Shown: positions 9,639 to 20,471 of the stretch, piece after piece
Layout of the letters: each line of letters opens with the position of its first letter
How positions within the stretch are numbered: position 1 is the first letter of the stretch
Source: Insolitispirillum peregrinum
GTDB taxonomy: Bacteria > Pseudomonadota > Alphaproteobacteria > Rhodospirillales > Rhodospirillaceae
Reading direction: 5' to 3'
DNA length: 64,000 bases
NCBI RefSeq assembly: GCF_900156605.1
Contig: NZ_FTOA01000005.1
Location: forward strand, 410,984-474,983
The notes under the pieces: generated by a model
What the model was told of the DNA's origin: nothing
Database searches by the model: none
Seen by the model: the letters and a program-made list of their open reading frames with translations, nothing else
Made by a program: the position numbers and the translations under genes

Positions 9639-9770
9639 AAACAGGATCATGGAGCGCTGCTCCATACCTCGCCGGGGCCTTGAGGCCCCGGACCCCATTG
9701 ATTTGATATTGAAAGAAAGAATGGGGGTTCGGGGCCTCAGGCCCCGAGCGGTGCAGGCGGCAGCCTGCTT
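9639..9770 (+). repeat. Dispersed intergenic element, copy A
   Basis: GC-rich element with several small hairpins: GGAGC/GCTCC, GGGGCC/GGCCCC, and a second GGGGCCT/AGGCCCC. Between the last two comes an AT-rich stretch containing ATTGATTTGATATT and AAAGAAA. The same order of blocks recurs at 49105-49237 and, inverted, at 54213-54305. It encodes nothing recognisable. Confidence 0.8.
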
Positions 9771-9797
9771 CTTTCTTTCAACTGCGCGCCCTGATGG

Positions 9798-9917
9798 CCT
9801 GATTTTCCCCGTCGCATCGCTTATGTGAAAAACCGGTTTCCACTTTTTCACACGATGCCTGATTTTTCCCGTCGCATCGCTTATGTGAAAAACCGGTTTC
9901 CACTTTTTCACACGATG
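9798..9917. repeat. Two tandem 60-base units carrying a hairpin repeat
   Basis: Units 9798-9857 and 9858-9917 are identical except for one base. Each holds nested inverted arms, GCATCG/CGATGC outside and GTGAAAAA/TTTTTCAC inside, around a core reading CCGGTTTCCAC. The same core in the opposite orientation with different arms forms the array at 48889-49098. It resembles the palindromic intergenic repeats common in alphaproteobacteria (from memory, not checked). Confidence 0.85.
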
Positions 9918-9969
9918 CTCTAAAGTCCCCCGCACGTTGTCTCACCGATAAAGAGCTAGGGTTCGCCGA

Positions 9970-11283
9970 ATGCGTCTGTCCCGCTACTTCCTGCCCGTCC
10001 TTAAGGAAACCCCCGCCGACGCGCAAATTGTGTCGCACCGTCTGATGCTGCGCGCGGGCCTGATCCGCCAGCATACTGCCGGGATTTACAACTGGTTGCC
10101 GCTGGGCTATCGCGTTCTGCGCAAGATCGAGCAGATCGTGCGCGAAGAACAGGACCGTTCGGGTGCGGTCGAAATTCTGATGCCGACCGTGCAGTCGGCG
10201 GACCTGTGGCGTGAGTCGGGCCGTTACGAAGACTACGGCAAGGAAATGCTGCGCATTGTGGACCGCCACGAACGCGACATGCTGTACGGGCCGACCCACG
10301 AAGAAGTGGTGACCGACCTGTTCCGCTCGATTGCGCGCTCCTACAAGGACTTGCCGCGCAACCTGTATCAGATTCAGTGGAAGTTCCGCGACGAAGTGCG
10401 CCCGCGCTTTGGGGTGATGCGAGGCCGTGAATTCCTGATGAAGGACGCCTACTCCTTTGATCTGGACGAAGCCGGTGCCCGCCGCGCTTACAACAAGATG
10501 TTCGTGGCCTATCTGAATACCTTTGCCCGTCTGGGAGTGAAGGCCATTCCGATGCGTGCCGCCACCGGCCCGATTGGCGGCAACCTGTCGCACGAATTCC
10601 TGATCCTGGCCGAAACCGGCGAAAGCGGCGTGTTCGTGCACAAGGGCGTGCTGGACAAGACCGTTCCGGCGGATGTCGATTTTGATGGCGACCTGCAGCC
10701 GATCGTTGACGACTGGACCAGCCTGTACGCTGCCACCGACGAAATGCACGAGGAAGGCGCTGGCGCCGAGCTGGGCGACGATCTGGTCTCCGCGCGTGGC
10801 ATCGAAGTCGGCCATATTTTCTACTTTGGCACCAAGTACTCCAAGCCGATGGGCTGCACGGTGGCCGGGCCGGATGGCGCGCCGGTGGATGTCCACATGG
10901 GCTCGTATGGCATCGGCGTGTCGCGTCTGGTGGGGGCGATCATCGAAGCCTGCCATGACGAGGCCGGGATCGTGTGGCCGGAAGAGGTTGCTCCGTTCAA
11001 GGTTGGCCTGATCAACCTGAAGTCGGGTGCGGCGGAAACCGATGCGGTTTGCGAAGACCTGTACGCCAAGCTGGAAAAGGCTGGTGTGGACGTGCTGTAC
11101 GACGACCGCGCCGATGAACGGGCCGGGGCGAAGTTTGCCACCATGGACCTGATTGGTCTGCCGTGGCAGGTGATCGTCGGGCCGAAGGGCGTCGCCGCTG
11201 GCGTTGCCGAGTTGAAGAATCGTGCCACTGGCGAGCGTGTTGAACTGTCGTTCGATGCGATTTTGGCCAGGCTGGCTGGTTGA
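9970..11283 (+). CDS. proS: Prolyl-tRNA synthetase (short form)
   Basis: Charges tRNA-Pro with proline. At 437 residues this is the short alphaproteobacterial form, lacking the roughly 180-residue editing insertion found in the E. coli enzyme. Class II motif 2 is seen in [21 protein letters not shown] and motif 3 in [16 protein letters not shown]; the anticodon-binding domain occupies about residues 340-437. AGGG lies about 8 bases before the ATG. Proofreading would need a separate YbaK/ProXp-type protein, which is not in the window. A terminator follows. Confidence 0.96.
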   Translation: MRLSRYFLPVLKETPADAQIVSHRLMLRAGLIRQHTAGIYNWLPLGYRVLRKIEQIVREEQDRSGAVEILMPTVQSADLWRESGRYEDYGKEMLRIVDRHERDMLYGPTHEEVVTDLFRSIARSYKDLPRNLYQIQWKFRDEVRPRFGVMRGREFLMKDAYSFDLDEAGARRAYNKMFVAYLNTFARLGVKAIPMRAATGPIGGNLSHEFLILAETGESGVFVHKGVLDKTVPADVDFDGDLQPIVDDWTSLYAATDEMHEEGAGAELGDDLVSARGIEVGHIFYFGTKYSKPMGCTVAGPDGAPVDVHMGSYGIGVSRLVGAIIEACHDEAGIVWPEEVAPFKVGLINLKSGAAETDAVCEDLYAKLEKAGVDVLYDDRADERAGAKFATMDLIGLPWQVIVGPKGVAAGVAELKNRATGERVELSFDAILARLAG

Positions 11284-11297
11284 TAGCATGATACGGC

Positions 11298-11340
11298 ACC
11301 CCTTTCGGGCCATGTTTGGTCCGGAAGGGGTTTTGTCTTT
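11298..11340 (+). terminator. Terminator after proS
   Basis: ACCCCTTTCGG pairs with CCGGAAGGGGT with one mismatch around a short loop; TTTTGTCTTT follows. Confidence 0.75.
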
Positions 11341-11445
11341 GCGATATGCGCTGCGCCGCATTTTTGACGCAAAGAGCCTCTATTGAGCATTCGACAGGCC
11401 CGTGTGGCCGTCTGTTTTTTTATCCAGATAACTCCAGGGGGAATG

Positions 11446-12693
11446 ATGGCCTTTGACGCCTTTGAGCGGATGATGGCTTGGCGCTATCTGCGTGCCCGCC
11501 GTAAAGAGGGGTTCGTGTCGGTGATCGCCGGGTTTTCCCTGTTGGGGATTGGCCTGGGCGTGGCGACACTGATCATTGTGATGGCAGTGATGAACGGCTT
11601 TCGTCAGGAGCTGATCGGTCGCATTCTGGGGCTGAATGGCCACCTGTCGGTCTATGAAGCCAGCGGCACCATGCCCGACTATCCAAAGCTGATCGCGCCG
11701 CTGTCGTCCATTGAAGGCGTGGTGTCGGTTGCTCCGGTGGTCGAGGGGCAGGTGATGGCCTCGGCCAATGGCGCGGCTGGCGGGGCTTTGGTGCGCGGGA
11801 TGCATGCCGAAGACCTGCAACGGCGGGCCACCATTGCCGATCACATCGTTGACGGGTCACTGAAGAACCTGCAGGGCGACGATGTGGTGATGATCGGCCA
11901 GCGGATGGCGCAACGCTATGGTTTGCAGGTCGGCAGTCAGATCAGCCTGATTTCGCCCAAGGGCAATGTGACGGCCTTTGGCTCGGTGCCTCGGGTGCGG
12001 TCCTATACCGTGGCGGCGATTTTCAATGTCGGGATGTATGAATACGATTCCAGCTTTATCTACATGCCGTTGGAAGCCGCGCAGACCTATTTCCGCATGG
12101 ACGGTGGCATCAGCCATCTGGAAGTGATGGTCAAGGAAGCCGAACGGCTGGCGCCGGTGATCCGGGCGATCCAGAGCAAGGTGGGATCACGCTATCTCGC
12201 CAATGACTGGACCCAGTCCAATTCCAGCTTCTTTAACGCGTTGCAGGTTGAACGCAACGTGATGTTCCTGATCCTGACCCTGATCATTCTGGTGGCGGCG
12301 TTCAACATCATCTCGGGCCTGATCATGCTGGTGAAGGACAAGGGGCGCGACATCGCCATTTTGCGCACCATGGGGGCATCGCGTGGCTCGGTGATGCGGA
12401 TTTTCTTTCTGGCCGGGGCCAGTGTCGGCGTGTTTGGAACCCTGTTCGGGGTAACGCTGGGGCTGGCATTCGCGGAAAACATCGAAGTCATTCGCCAGTT
12501 CCTGCAGGGGCTGACCGGACGCGAGCTGTTCTCGGCGGAAATCTATTTCCTGTCGACCATGCCGGCCAAGGTTGATTACAGCGAAGTCCTGTCGGTGGTG
12601 GGAATGGCGGTTGGCCTCAGTCTGGCGGCGACGCTCTATCCGTCTTGGCGGGCGGCCCGCCTCGATCCGGTGGAGGCGCTGCGCTATGAGTGA
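11446..12693 (+). CDS. Lipoprotein-releasing ABC transporter permease (LolC/LolE family)
   Basis: Inner-membrane permease that, with LolD, extracts outer-membrane lipoproteins for transfer to LolA. About 415 residues show the family order: TM1 (about 25-47), a periplasmic MacB-type domain (about 50-255) and an FtsX-type domain with three further membrane segments. The C-terminus [18 protein letters not shown] is diagnostic. Only one permease gene is present, so a homodimer is likely, as in many alphaproteobacteria. ATG 11446 is favoured over 11443 by distance from AGGGGGA. It overlaps lolD by 8 bases. Confidence 0.92.
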   Translation: MAFDAFERMMAWRYLRARRKEGFVSVIAGFSLLGIGLGVATLIIVMAVMNGFRQELIGRILGLNGHLSVYEASGTMPDYPKLIAPLSSIEGVVSVAPVVEGQVMASANGAAGGALVRGMHAEDLQRRATIADHIVDGSLKNLQGDDVVMIGQRMAQRYGLQVGSQISLISPKGNVTAFGSVPRVRSYTVAAIFNVGMYEYDSSFIYMPLEAAQTYFRMDGGISHLEVMVKEAERLAPVIRAIQSKVGSRYLANDWTQSNSSFFNALQVERNVMFLILTLIILVAAFNIISGLIMLVKDKGRDIAILRTMGASRGSVMRIFFLAGASVGVFGTLFGVTLGLAFAENIEVIRQFLQGLTGRELFSAEIYFLSTMPAKVDYSEVLSVVGMAVGLSLAATLYPSWRAARLDPVEALRYE

Positions 12694-13393
12694 GGGACAG
12701 GCAATGAACGCAATCGCGCTCGATCTGGGGGGGGTCTGGCGGCGGTTCCCGCAGGGGGCCGGGACGCTGGATGTTCTGCGCGGGGTAAACCTGACCATTG
12801 CCCGTGGCGAGATCGTCGCGCTGGTCGGGCCGTCGGGGGCCGGGAAGTCAACCCTGTTGCACATCGCCGGGCTGCTGGAGCCGCCGACCGAAGGGCGGGT
12901 GATGATCGGGGGTCAGCAGGCCAACGGTCTGGACGATGCCCAGCGGACGCTGTTGCGGCGGGCGCATCTGGGCTTTGTCTATCAGTATCACCACCTGTTG
13001 CCGGAATTTTCGGCGGTGGAAAACGTGATCCTGCCGCAGATGATCGCCGGTGTCTCGCGGGGGGCGGCGCGCAAGCGGGCGGTTTCCCTGCTGGAAAGTA
13101 TGGGGCTGGCGGCGCGTATTGACCACCGTCCCGGACAATTGTCGGGCGGTGAGCAGCAGCGTGTGGCGATTTGCCGGGCGCTGGCCAACAAACCGGCCCT
13201 GCTGCTGGCCGACGAGCCGACCGGCAATCTGGACCCCAATACCTCGGAGACTGTTTTCGCCGAGTTGCTGCGGTTGGTGCGGGATGAAGGGTTGTCGGCC
13301 CTGATTGCCACCCATAACCCCGAGTTGGCGCGCCGGATGGACCGGATGGTGACCTTGCGCGATGGTCTGGTGTGCGAGGTTTCGCCTGCCTGA
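12686..13393 (+). CDS. lolD: Lipoprotein-releasing ABC transporter ATP-binding protein LolD
   Basis: ATPase partner of the permease just upstream, 235 residues. Walker [10 protein letters not shown], the signature LSGGEQQRV, Walker [13 protein letters not shown] and the H-loop THNPE are intact. The chosen ATG lies inside the permease gene and has GGAGG 9 bases upstream; ATG 12704 with TGAGGGA is an equally reasonable start. LolD and MacB ATPases look alike, but the adjacent permease settles the assignment. Confidence 0.92.
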   Translation: MSEGQAMNAIALDLGGVWRRFPQGAGTLDVLRGVNLTIARGEIVALVGPSGAGKSTLLHIAGLLEPPTEGRVMIGGQQANGLDDAQRTLLRRAHLGFVYQYHHLLPEFSAVENVILPQMIAGVSRGAARKRAVSLLESMGLAARIDHRPGQLSGGEQQRVAICRALANKPALLLADEPTGNLDPNTSETVFAELLRLVRDEGLSALIATHNPELARRMDRMVTLRDGLVCEVSPA

Positions 13394-13463
13394 CGGGCGA
13401 AAAAAGGGGAGATGGGCTACATTTTAGGGAGCCTTCTCTTGTCTGCACTCTGGGGGTGTGTTT

Positions 13464-13501
13464 CACTCCCCGCCCGGTATGGAAATAACGTGCGGGGAGT
13501 G
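13464..13501 (+). promoter_or_regulatory. Hairpin that would cover the ribosome binding site of the next gene
   Basis: CACTCCCCGC (13464-13473) and GCGGGGAGTG (13492-13501) are perfect 10-base arms around an 18-base loop. The 3' arm contains the GGGGAG Shine-Dalgarno of the gene starting at 13506, so the folded form would block translation. Confidence 0.6.
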
Positions 13502-13505
13502 TAAA

Positions 13506-14660
13506 ATGGGTGTATTTTTCCGTAACTGCTCTTATAAATTGCTTTTGAGCGGTGTGGTGATGGCTGCTTTGGGCAGCCACGCCGCCAATGCCGAAGTTGG
13601 TGAAACGGGAACCTTGACCGCAACCACCGCCTGCGAGGCCTATAGCAGCAAAAACACCAAAGCCAATCCCGGCAACGTGCTGCTGGAAGTCGGCAAGGCC
13701 TATAAAGTCAGTGGCCGCAATGCGACCGGTGGTGAATGGCTGCATATCTCGGTTGACGGCGTGGAAACGCCACGCCGGTGGGTCAATCAGAGCTGCGGCA
13801 CGCTGGTGGTGCAGGCGCAGGAGCCTGCTTCTGCTCCGGCCTCTGGCGAGCAAAAGGCCGCAGATGCCAAGCCCGCCGGGCAAAAACCCGCCGAACCACA
13901 AAAAGAGCCAAAGTCCGCCGCCGACGAGGCAAAGAAGTCCGATGCGCCCAAGCCGACCTTTGCGCCGTTCTTTGACAGCGTGGCACAGACCCCGGTGGAT
14001 GACACCCCGGCGGTTCCAACCCTCAGTGCCTTTGATGCGGCAATCCTGACCATCTGTGGCCCGTGGGACAGCACGCCGCAGGCCAAGGACTTTGAAAGCG
14101 CCCTGCTGACGGTGTTCCCGGAACAACTCTCTGCCATTCAGAAGGCGGTCGGCGGTGGCCTGACCACGCCGAACGCACCGACCGCGACCTTTGCGCAGGA
14201 ACTGACGGCGGCATGGTTTGACAACAAGGCGTTCAAGCATGTCTTCTGCGGCGAGCCGAACAAGAAATCGTTGGGCGGTCTGCATTTCGAGGGGCGCTAT
14301 CTGCAGGCCCAGCGCGCCGGTTGGGCGGGGCGGCTGGACGGCCCGCAGTGTGACAAGGGCGAGGTGAAGGCTCCGGTCTACAGTGTTGGGGTGTCTTTCC
14401 TGACCCCCGACGGCGGGGCGGAAAAGGCTTGCCCGAAAAGCTATGTGCATGGCGAGGGGGCGCTTGACATCCTTATCCATGGCACTCAAGCTTTGAAAGC
14501 TGCTCGAAACTGGGCAAAGCCAGAAGATAAATCTGCATGTGTCGCTAATATCAGCACGACACAAGGCGATTATGCGGCTTTGCTGGTTATTAAGAAGCAG
14601 GCTGTTGTCACATTCTATCCGGTGGCTTCCCCCAGCACCAAGGAACGCTCCTGCCAGTAA
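13506..14660 (+). CDS. Exported protein of unknown function, possible EndoU-like C-terminal domain
   Basis: 384 residues. A signal peptide (about 1-29, ending HAANA) leads to a small domain with two cysteines (about 30-105) that looks SH3-like. A low-complexity linker rich in Ala, Lys and Pro follows (about 110-155). The C-terminal part contains FKHVFCGEPN and GGLHFEGRYLQ, which recall histidine motifs of EndoU-type nucleases; I hold that link weakly. ATG 13506 is chosen over the in-frame start at 13458 for its Shine-Dalgarno and signal peptide. The last 170 bases are clearly AT-richer than the rest. It is a single-gene unit between lolD and dnaE, closed by a terminator. Confidence 0.75.
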   Translation: MGVFFRNCSYKLLLSGVVMAALGSHAANAEVGETGTLTATTACEAYSSKNTKANPGNVLLEVGKAYKVSGRNATGGEWLHISVDGVETPRRWVNQSCGTLVVQAQEPASAPASGEQKAADAKPAGQKPAEPQKEPKSAADEAKKSDAPKPTFAPFFDSVAQTPVDDTPAVPTLSAFDAAILTICGPWDSTPQAKDFESALLTVFPEQLSAIQKAVGGGLTTPNAPTATFAQELTAAWFDNKAFKHVFCGEPNKKSLGGLHFEGRYLQAQRAGWAGRLDGPQCDKGEVKAPVYSVGVSFLTPDGGAEKACPKSYVHGEGALDILIHGTQALKAARNWAKPEDKSACVANISTTQGDYAALLVIKKQAVVTFYPVASPSTKERSCQ

Positions 14661-14671
14661 TGTGTCAGGAA

Positions 14672-14709
14672 AAAAAAGGTGGAGGGAAGTCACGTCCTCC
14701 GCCTTTTTT
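14672..14709 (+). terminator. Terminator between the exported protein gene and dnaE
   Basis: An A run plus GGTGGAGG pairs with CCTCCGCC plus a T run with one G-U pair, around a 10-base loop. Confidence 0.8.
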
Positions 14710-14735
14710 GTGGGCGGGTCTGCGATGAAAGCATC

Positions 14736-17700
14736 ATGAGCTACGCAAACTTTGTCCATCTGCGCGTCCACACGGCCTATTCGATGTCCGAAGGGGCCAT
14801 TGCGACCAAAAAAATCGGCAAAATGTGTAAAGAGATGGCCATGCCTGCGGTGGCCATCACCGATACGCGCAACCTGTTTGCGGGCCTTGAATTTTCGACC
14901 ATGGTGGCAGGGGAAGGCGTGCAGCCGATCGTTGGCTGTCAGGTTTCTCTACAGCAGGAGGTGGGTGAGGCTCCGCGCGGGTTTGGCAATCGCGATGCCC
15001 GTGGTCCTGAACCCGATGATCTGGTGCTGTTGTGCCAGAATGATGCCGGTTATCGCAATCTGCTGAAGCTGGTGTCCTCGGCCTATATGGAGACACTGGG
15101 GCACGAAACCCCGCACATTACCTGGGATCAGCTGGCGGCGTACAATGACGGGCTGTTGTGCCTGACCGGCGGGGTGTCCGGCCCGATTGGCCGCTTGCTG
15201 CTGGCCGGACAGAAAGACGAGGCCCAGGCTGCGCTGGCACGGCTTAAGGCGTTATTTCCCAAACGACTGTACGTCGAAATTCAGCGTCATGATTTGCCGG
15301 ACGAAGACCGCATTGAAGGCGATCTGATCGATCTGGCCTATAAACTCGATATCCCGCTGGTGGCGACCAACGATTGCTATTATCCCGACGCCGGGATGTA
15401 CGAAGCCCATGATGTGCTGATCTGCATGGCGCAAAAGGCGACGCTAAGCCAGAATGACCGCCGCCGCCTGACGCCGTATCATTATTTCCGCTCGCCGGAG
15501 GAAATGCGCGAGCTGTTCAAGGACCTGCCCGAAGCGGTCGACAATACGATGGTGATTGCGCAGCGCTGCGCGTTCATGGTCGAAAAGATCAACCCGATCC
15601 TGCCGCGCTCGGCCCGTGCGGCGGAGCTGTCCGAAGAAGAGACCCTGCGCAAGATGGCCGAAGACGGCCTGAAATTCCGCCTGAAGACGCAAGTCTACAG
15701 GGAGGAGATGCCGCAGGAAGAACGCGATGCCCTCGCCAAAAGCTATTGGGAACGGCTGGAATTCGAGCTGGGTGTGATCATTCAGATGGGGTTCCCCGGC
15801 TATTTCATCATCGTGGCCGACTTCATCCAGTGGGCCAAGGATCATGATATCCCGGTGGGGCCGGGCCGTGGCTCGGGGGCAGGGTCGCTGGTGGCGTGGG
15901 CGCTGACCATTACCGACCTTGATCCGCTGCGCTTTCAGTTGCTGTTCGAACGCTTCCTGAACCCGGAACGCGTGTCGATGCCTGACTTTGACGTCGATTT
16001 CTGTCAGGAACGTCGCGAAGAGGTGATCCAGTACGTGCAGGGTGCCTATGGTGTTGATCGCGTGGCGCAGATCATCACCTTTGGAAAGCTGCAGGCGCGG
16101 GCGGTGTTGCGCTCGGTTGGGCGTGTGCTGGAAATGCCGCTGGGCTACGTGGACAAAATCTGCAAGATGGTCCCCAACAACCCGGCCAACCCGGTGACGC
16201 TGAAGGAAGCCATCGAGCAGGAACCGCAGCTTCAGGCCCTGCGTGACAGTGACCCCAACGTGGCTCAGTTGCTGTCGATCGGGCAAAAGCTGGAAGGTCT
16301 GTACTCGCACGCCTCGACCCACGCCGCCGGGGTGGTGATCGGTGATCGGCCACTGAACGAGCTGGTCCCGCTGTACCGCGACCCCAATTCCGACATGCCG
16401 GTGACCCAGTTCAACATGAAATGGGTGGAATCTGCCGGGTTGGTGAAATTCGACTTCCTCGGCCTGAAAACCCTGTCGGTGTTGCAGGAAGCGGTGCGGT
16501 TGCTGAAACTGCGCGATATCCACATCGATCTGACCCGTGTGCCGCTGGACGATGCGCCCTCCTATGAAATGCTGGCCCGTGGCGATACCGCCGGGGTGTT
16601 CCAGCTGGAATCACAGGGGATGCGCGACGTTCTGACCAAGCTGAAACCTGACTGTCTGGAAGACATCATCGCCGTGGTGGCCCTGTATCGTCCAGGGCCG
16701 ATGGATAACATCCCGTCCTACATCGCCCGTAAAAAGGGCGACGAGGTGGTGGATTACATGCACCCGGACCTGGAGCCGATCCTGAAGGAAACCTACGGGA
16801 TCATGATCTATCAGGAACAGGTGATGCAGGCCGCGCAGGCTCTGGCGGGCTATTCGCTTGGCGGCGCTGACTTGCTGCGTCGCGCGATGGGGAAAAAGAT
16901 CAAGGAGGAAATGGACAAGCAGCGCGAGATGTTCGAGGACGGCTGTGAGTCCCGGGGGACACCGCGCAAACGTGCCGCTGAAATCTTTGACACCATCGCC
17001 AAGTTTGCCGGCTACGGCTTCAACAAGTCGCACGCGGCCGCCTATGCGCTGGTGGCCTATCATACCGCCTATCTGAAGGCCAATTATCCGGTCGAGTTCA
17101 TGGCGGCGATCATGACCTACGACTTGCAGAACACCGACAAGCTGGCCGGGTTCAAGGCCGAATTGCAGCGCCTGAAACTGCCGTTGCTGCCGCCGGATGT
17201 CAGTGCCTCAGAGGTGCGGTTCTCGGTTGAATTCAGCGATGCCTATCCCAAGGGAGCGGTGCGCTATGCGCTGGCGGCGGTGAAGGGTGTTGGCGAAGCG
17301 GCGATGGCCGGGCTGGTGAAGGAACGGGAAAAGGGCGGACGGTTCGTTTCGTTGCATGATTTCGCCAAACGCATCGACCCCAAGACGGTCAACAAGCGCA
17401 TTCTGGAAAACCTGGCGCGGGCCGGGGCGTTCGACACGCTGCATCCCGATCGGGCCGAGGTGTTCAACGGCATTGAAGCCCTGATGAAGTATGCGCAGGC
17501 GGCCTCCGAAGAACGGTTATCGGCGCAGGTTTCGCTGTTTGGGGGGGCTGACGATACGCCAAAGTTCACCCTGCCGCGTCTGGAACGCCCGTGGACCAAG
17601 ACCGAGATGCTGAACGAAGAACGTGCCGCCATCGGCTTTTTCCTGTCGGCTCATCCTCTGGACAGCTATGCCACTACCCTTGAGCGCCTGTCGGTGGTGA

Positions 17701-18221
17701 AGTCATCGGATTTGGTGACCTATTTGCGCAATGGCGGGCAATCGCCGGTGAAAATGGCGGCGATTGTCGGTGGGCGTAAGGAAAAGGTCGGCAAGAACGG
17801 CTCTCGCTATGCTTTTGTCTCCCTGTCGGATGCCGGGGGGGCCTATGAAGCGATGTTCTTCTCCGAAGTCCTCAATGCCTCGCGTGAGCAGCTGGATTCC
17901 GGTCAGGCCTTGTTGATCACCATTGACGCCCGTCTGGATGGCGAGCAGTTGCGGTTGGGTGGCCAGCATGTCGAATATCTCGACGATGCGGTGTCAAAAG
18001 CGACGAAAAAAGTGATGGTTTACTTTTCTGATGAACGGGCCGTCCCCACGTTAAGGCAGATCATCAGCCAGGATGGCCGGGGGCATGGTCGCATTGTTCT
18101 GGTCGCTTGCAATGCGGCTCAGGAAGTGGAAATACAACTCAACGAAGGCTTCCAGTTGGCTGGTGCAACCATTGGGGCTTTGAAAGATGCGCCTGGGGTG
18201 ATAAACGTGCGGGAAGTATAA
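14736..18221 (+). CDS. dnaE: DNA polymerase III alpha subunit
   Basis: Catalytic subunit of the replicative polymerase, 1161 residues, the normal DnaE1 length. The PHP domain opens with [16 protein letters not shown]. The polymerase core has [11 protein letters not shown] and the metal-binding PDFDVDF. Near residue 930 QVSLFGG fits the beta-clamp-binding motif, followed by an OB-fold domain (about 990-1075). ATG 14736 matches family starts; the frame is open back to 14679, and the Shine-Dalgarno at either site is weak. The final 200 bases have softer codon bias than the body of the gene. Confidence 0.97.
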   Translation: MSYANFVHLRVHTAYSMSEGAIATKKIGKMCKEMAMPAVAITDTRNLFAGLEFSTMVAGEGVQPIVGCQVSLQQEVGEAPRGFGNRDARGPEPDDLVLLCQNDAGYRNLLKLVSSAYMETLGHETPHITWDQLAAYNDGLLCLTGGVSGPIGRLLLAGQKDEAQAALARLKALFPKRLYVEIQRHDLPDEDRIEGDLIDLAYKLDIPLVATNDCYYPDAGMYEAHDVLICMAQKATLSQNDRRRLTPYHYFRSPEEMRELFKDLPEAVDNTMVIAQRCAFMVEKINPILPRSARAAELSEEETLRKMAEDGLKFRLKTQVYREEMPQEERDALAKSYWERLEFELGVIIQMGFPGYFIIVADFIQWAKDHDIPVGPGRGSGAGSLVAWALTITDLDPLRFQLLFERFLNPERVSMPDFDVDFCQERREEVIQYVQGAYGVDRVAQIITFGKLQARAVLRSVGRVLEMPLGYVDKICKMVPNNPANPVTLKEAIEQEPQLQALRDSDPNVAQLLSIGQKLEGLYSHASTHAAGVVIGDRPLNELVPLYRDPNSDMPVTQFNMKWVESAGLVKFDFLGLKTLSVLQEAVRLLKLRDIHIDLTRVPLDDAPSYEMLARGDTAGVFQLESQGMRDVLTKLKPDCLEDIIAVVALYRPGPMDNIPSYIARKKGDEVVDYMHPDLEPILKETYGIMIYQEQVMQAAQALAGYSLGGADLLRRAMGKKIKEEMDKQREMFEDGCESRGTPRKRAAEIFDTIAKFAGYGFNKSHAAAYALVAYHTAYLKANYPVEFMAAIMTYDLQNTDKLAGFKAELQRLKLPLLPPDVSASEVRFSVEFSDAYPKGAVRYALAAVKGVGEAAMAGLVKEREKGGRFVSLHDFAKRIDPKTVNKRILENLARAGAFDTLHPDRAEVFNGIEALMKYAQAASEERLSAQVSLFGGADDTPKFTLPRLERPWTKTEMLNEERAAIGFFLSAHPLDSYATTLERLSVVKSSDLVTYLRNGGQSPVKMAAIVGGRKEKVGKNGSRYAFVSLSDAGGAYEAMFFSEVLNASREQLDSGQALLITIDARLDGEQLRLGGQHVEYLDDAVSKATKKVMVYFSDERAVPTLRQIISQDGRGHGRIVLVACNAAQEVEIQLNEGFQLAGATIGALKDAPGVINVREV

Positions 18222-18264
18222 TGCCCGAATAAAGATGTCATGTCTGATTCATCTGGGGGTGCTG

Positions 18265-20220
18265 ATGCGGTTTACGATCAAGGTGAAACTGGCTTTGGTG
18301 GCGGTCATTGTCGCTGTTGCCATGGGTGCGCTTGCTGTCGGGGCTTTGTATACAAACCACACGCTGTCTGATGCGCTGAATGAACGTGGACAGCGTGATG
18401 CCGAGGCACAGATTTTTGCCGACATGAACCTGGTCATCAACGACATACAACTGGCGGCAATGGATACGCTGGTTGATGCCGACGAAAAGGTGATCCACCC
18501 CGACCGGATGAAGATCATGGTCGATGGCGCCGACTTTCTGGGCAAGAATGTCGATAAGCTACAGGCCCGGGCGACCACCCCTGAGGAAGTCGAGCTGGCG
18601 AAGACCTTTGCTGCCAAGGTCGAGACCTACACTGCCATTGCCACCACGCGTCTGCCGTCGGCCATTCGGCGGGGCAACCAGATGGTTCTGGGGGTCATTG
18701 ACGATGACATGGACAAGGTCTCGGGCGAGTTGTCGGAAATTCTGGACACCTTTCGGCAAAAGGTGATTGCCGATCGTGAAAAGTCAGCCCAGTTTACTTT
18801 GGACACCTTGTCAGCAGCCAGTACCGCCGTTTCGATCATTGCCGGGGGGAGCCTGCTGGTGGTGGTCGTGACTTTAGGGCTGATCTCCTTGTCGATCATT
18901 CGTCCGGTGAATGCCCTGTCGCAAGCGATGCGGGCGCTGGCGAACAAGGAGCAGAACGTCTCCATTCCGGCCACCGGCAAACGCGATGAAATCGGCGACA
19001 TGGCCCGCTCGGCGGCGACGCTGAAGGAAAGTGTCGACGAAGCATTCCGCCTGAAGCAAATGGTCGATGTCCAGCCCGCCCGCGTCATGTTGTGTGAGCC
19101 TGACGGGCTGACCATTACCTATGCCAACAACGCCGCCAAGGAAATCCTGCAGCGGTTCGGTGACCGTCTGGGCTGTGCTGCCGAGGATGTGATTGGCCGC
19201 CCGGTGATGTCGTTTCACAAGAACGGCGACTTCGTCCGCAAGATTTTGGGCGATCCGTCAAAACTGCCTTACAAGGGCAAGTTCACCATGGCCGGGATCA
19301 CCATCGAGAACTACGTCAGTCCGATCTATGACGCCCGGGGTGACTATCTGGGGCCGATGCTGAACTGGGATGATGTGACCAAGTACGTCGCCATGGCCGA
19401 TGACTTTGAAAAGCAGGTGCGGGTGATTGCGCGGAATGTCAAGGACGCTGCCCAGTCACTGGAAGACGCCGCACAGGAAATGACCCAAAGTTCGGTTGAT
19501 ACGGTCCAGCGAACGGATGCCGCGGCGCAGGCGGCCGGAATGGCCAATGCCAGTGTGCAGACGGTGGCCTCGGCGGCCGAGGAACTGAGCGCGTCAATCG
19601 AAGAAATTGCACGCAATGTGGCACAGGCTTCGGTCATTACCCAACAGGCTGTCGGGCAGGCTGAACGGACATCGAACAACATTCAGGGGCTGGAACAGGC
19701 CTCTCACCGCATTGGAGAGGTGGTGAACCTGATCACCGATATTGCCAATCAGACCAATCTGCTGGCGTTGAATGCCACCATCGAGGCCGCTCGCGCCGGG
19801 GATGCGGGCAAGGGCTTTGCGGTGGTGGCCAACGAGGTCAAGAATCTGGCCAGCCAGACGGCCCGCGCAACGGGTGAAATTTCGTCGCAGATCTCGGAGA
19901 TCCAGCAGGCAACAGCGGTGGCGGTGGAGGATATTGCGGCGATCACCACGGTGATTGCGGAAATCAGCACCATTTCTGAAACCATCGCGCAAACGGTTGA
20001 ACAGCAAGGTGCGGCAACGCGGGAAATCAGCCACAGCGTACAGCAGGCGGCTGAAGGAACGATGGAAGTGACCGCAGACATGGAGCAAATGTCGTCGTCG
20101 GTGTCGCGGGTCAAGCATGTCTCGGAAGGGGTGCTGGGGTCTGCGTCGGAACTGACCCGGCAGGCCGAGGCGCTGGGGGGTGAGGTTGACCGCTTCCTTG
20201 ATGTGATTCGCAATACCTGA
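18265..20220 (+). CDS. Methyl-accepting chemotaxis protein with HAMP and PAS domains
   Basis: Membrane chemoreceptor of 651 residues. TM1 spans about 7-30, a helical periplasmic sensor 31-187, TM2 about 190-212 and a HAMP domain about 212-265. A cytoplasmic PAS domain (about 275-385) follows, and then the signalling coiled coil with the conserved tip [21 protein letters not shown]. It lacks a C-terminal CheR-binding pentapeptide (ends LDVIRNT). ATG 18265 is preferred over 18235 because GGGGGTG lies a few bases upstream. The ligand cannot be guessed; the PAS suggests a second input such as redox state. No che genes are nearby. Confidence 0.93.
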   Translation: MRFTIKVKLALVAVIVAVAMGALAVGALYTNHTLSDALNERGQRDAEAQIFADMNLVINDIQLAAMDTLVDADEKVIHPDRMKIMVDGADFLGKNVDKLQARATTPEEVELAKTFAAKVETYTAIATTRLPSAIRRGNQMVLGVIDDDMDKVSGELSEILDTFRQKVIADREKSAQFTLDTLSAASTAVSIIAGGSLLVVVVTLGLISLSIIRPVNALSQAMRALANKEQNVSIPATGKRDEIGDMARSAATLKESVDEAFRLKQMVDVQPARVMLCEPDGLTITYANNAAKEILQRFGDRLGCAAEDVIGRPVMSFHKNGDFVRKILGDPSKLPYKGKFTMAGITIENYVSPIYDARGDYLGPMLNWDDVTKYVAMADDFEKQVRVIARNVKDAAQSLEDAAQEMTQSSVDTVQRTDAAAQAAGMANASVQTVASAAEELSASIEEIARNVAQASVITQQAVGQAERTSNNIQGLEQASHRIGEVVNLITDIANQTNLLALNATIEAARAGDAGKGFAVVANEVKNLASQTARATGEISSQISEIQQATAVAVEDIAAITTVIAEISTISETIAQTVEQQGAATREISHSVQQAAEGTMEVTADMEQMSSSVSRVKHVSEGVLGSASELTRQAEALGGEVDRFLDVIRNT

Positions 20221-20237
20221 CCGGCTGCCGGACCATG

Positions 20238-20267
20238 CCGCCAGCGGGTGTTTTTTCCTGCTGGCGG
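20238..20267 (+). terminator. Hairpin after the chemoreceptor gene, weak terminator
   Basis: CCGCCAGC (20238-20245) and GCTGGCGG (20260-20267) pair perfectly around a loop holding a T6 run, but no T run follows the stem, so termination is uncertain. Confidence 0.4.
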
Positions 20268-20322
20268 GGGTGTCTGGTTGATGAAAATGCATTTGACCCC
20301 CAACTGTCACACATCAGGGCTT

Positions 20323-20350
20323 GCCTTCGCGATCAAGCGAGGTTAAAAGG
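20323..20350 (+). promoter_or_regulatory. Possible rpsB promoter
   Basis: TTGCCT, a 16-base spacer and TTAAAA lie about 120 bases before rpsB, leaving a long leader of the kind often seen in ribosomal protein genes. It is a visual match only. Confidence 0.35.
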
Positions 20351-20471
20351 CGGCCCATGAAACAACGCACGCGGGCTGCGGCCGTCTGTCCTTATGGCAG
20401 CGTCCATCCGGTGCCGGGAATGGTCCCGGTCACTTGTCCCGCGGAGGCATAACCGGAAAAGGTTTAAAGAC

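Noticed and set aside
9641..9780. Insertion sequence remnant at the GC-rich element
   Set aside because: There is no transposase fragment, terminal inverted repeat pair or target duplication; the three copies look like short structured repeats.
9567..9935. Minus-strand open frame over the tRNA terminator and repeats
   Set aside because: It translates the repeats and runs into the tRNA terminator; not a gene.
12684..14771. Long minus-strand open frame (about 695 codons) opposite lolD and the exported protein gene
   Set aside because: High GC opens the antisense frame. The plus-strand genes have clear motifs and the antisense product has none.
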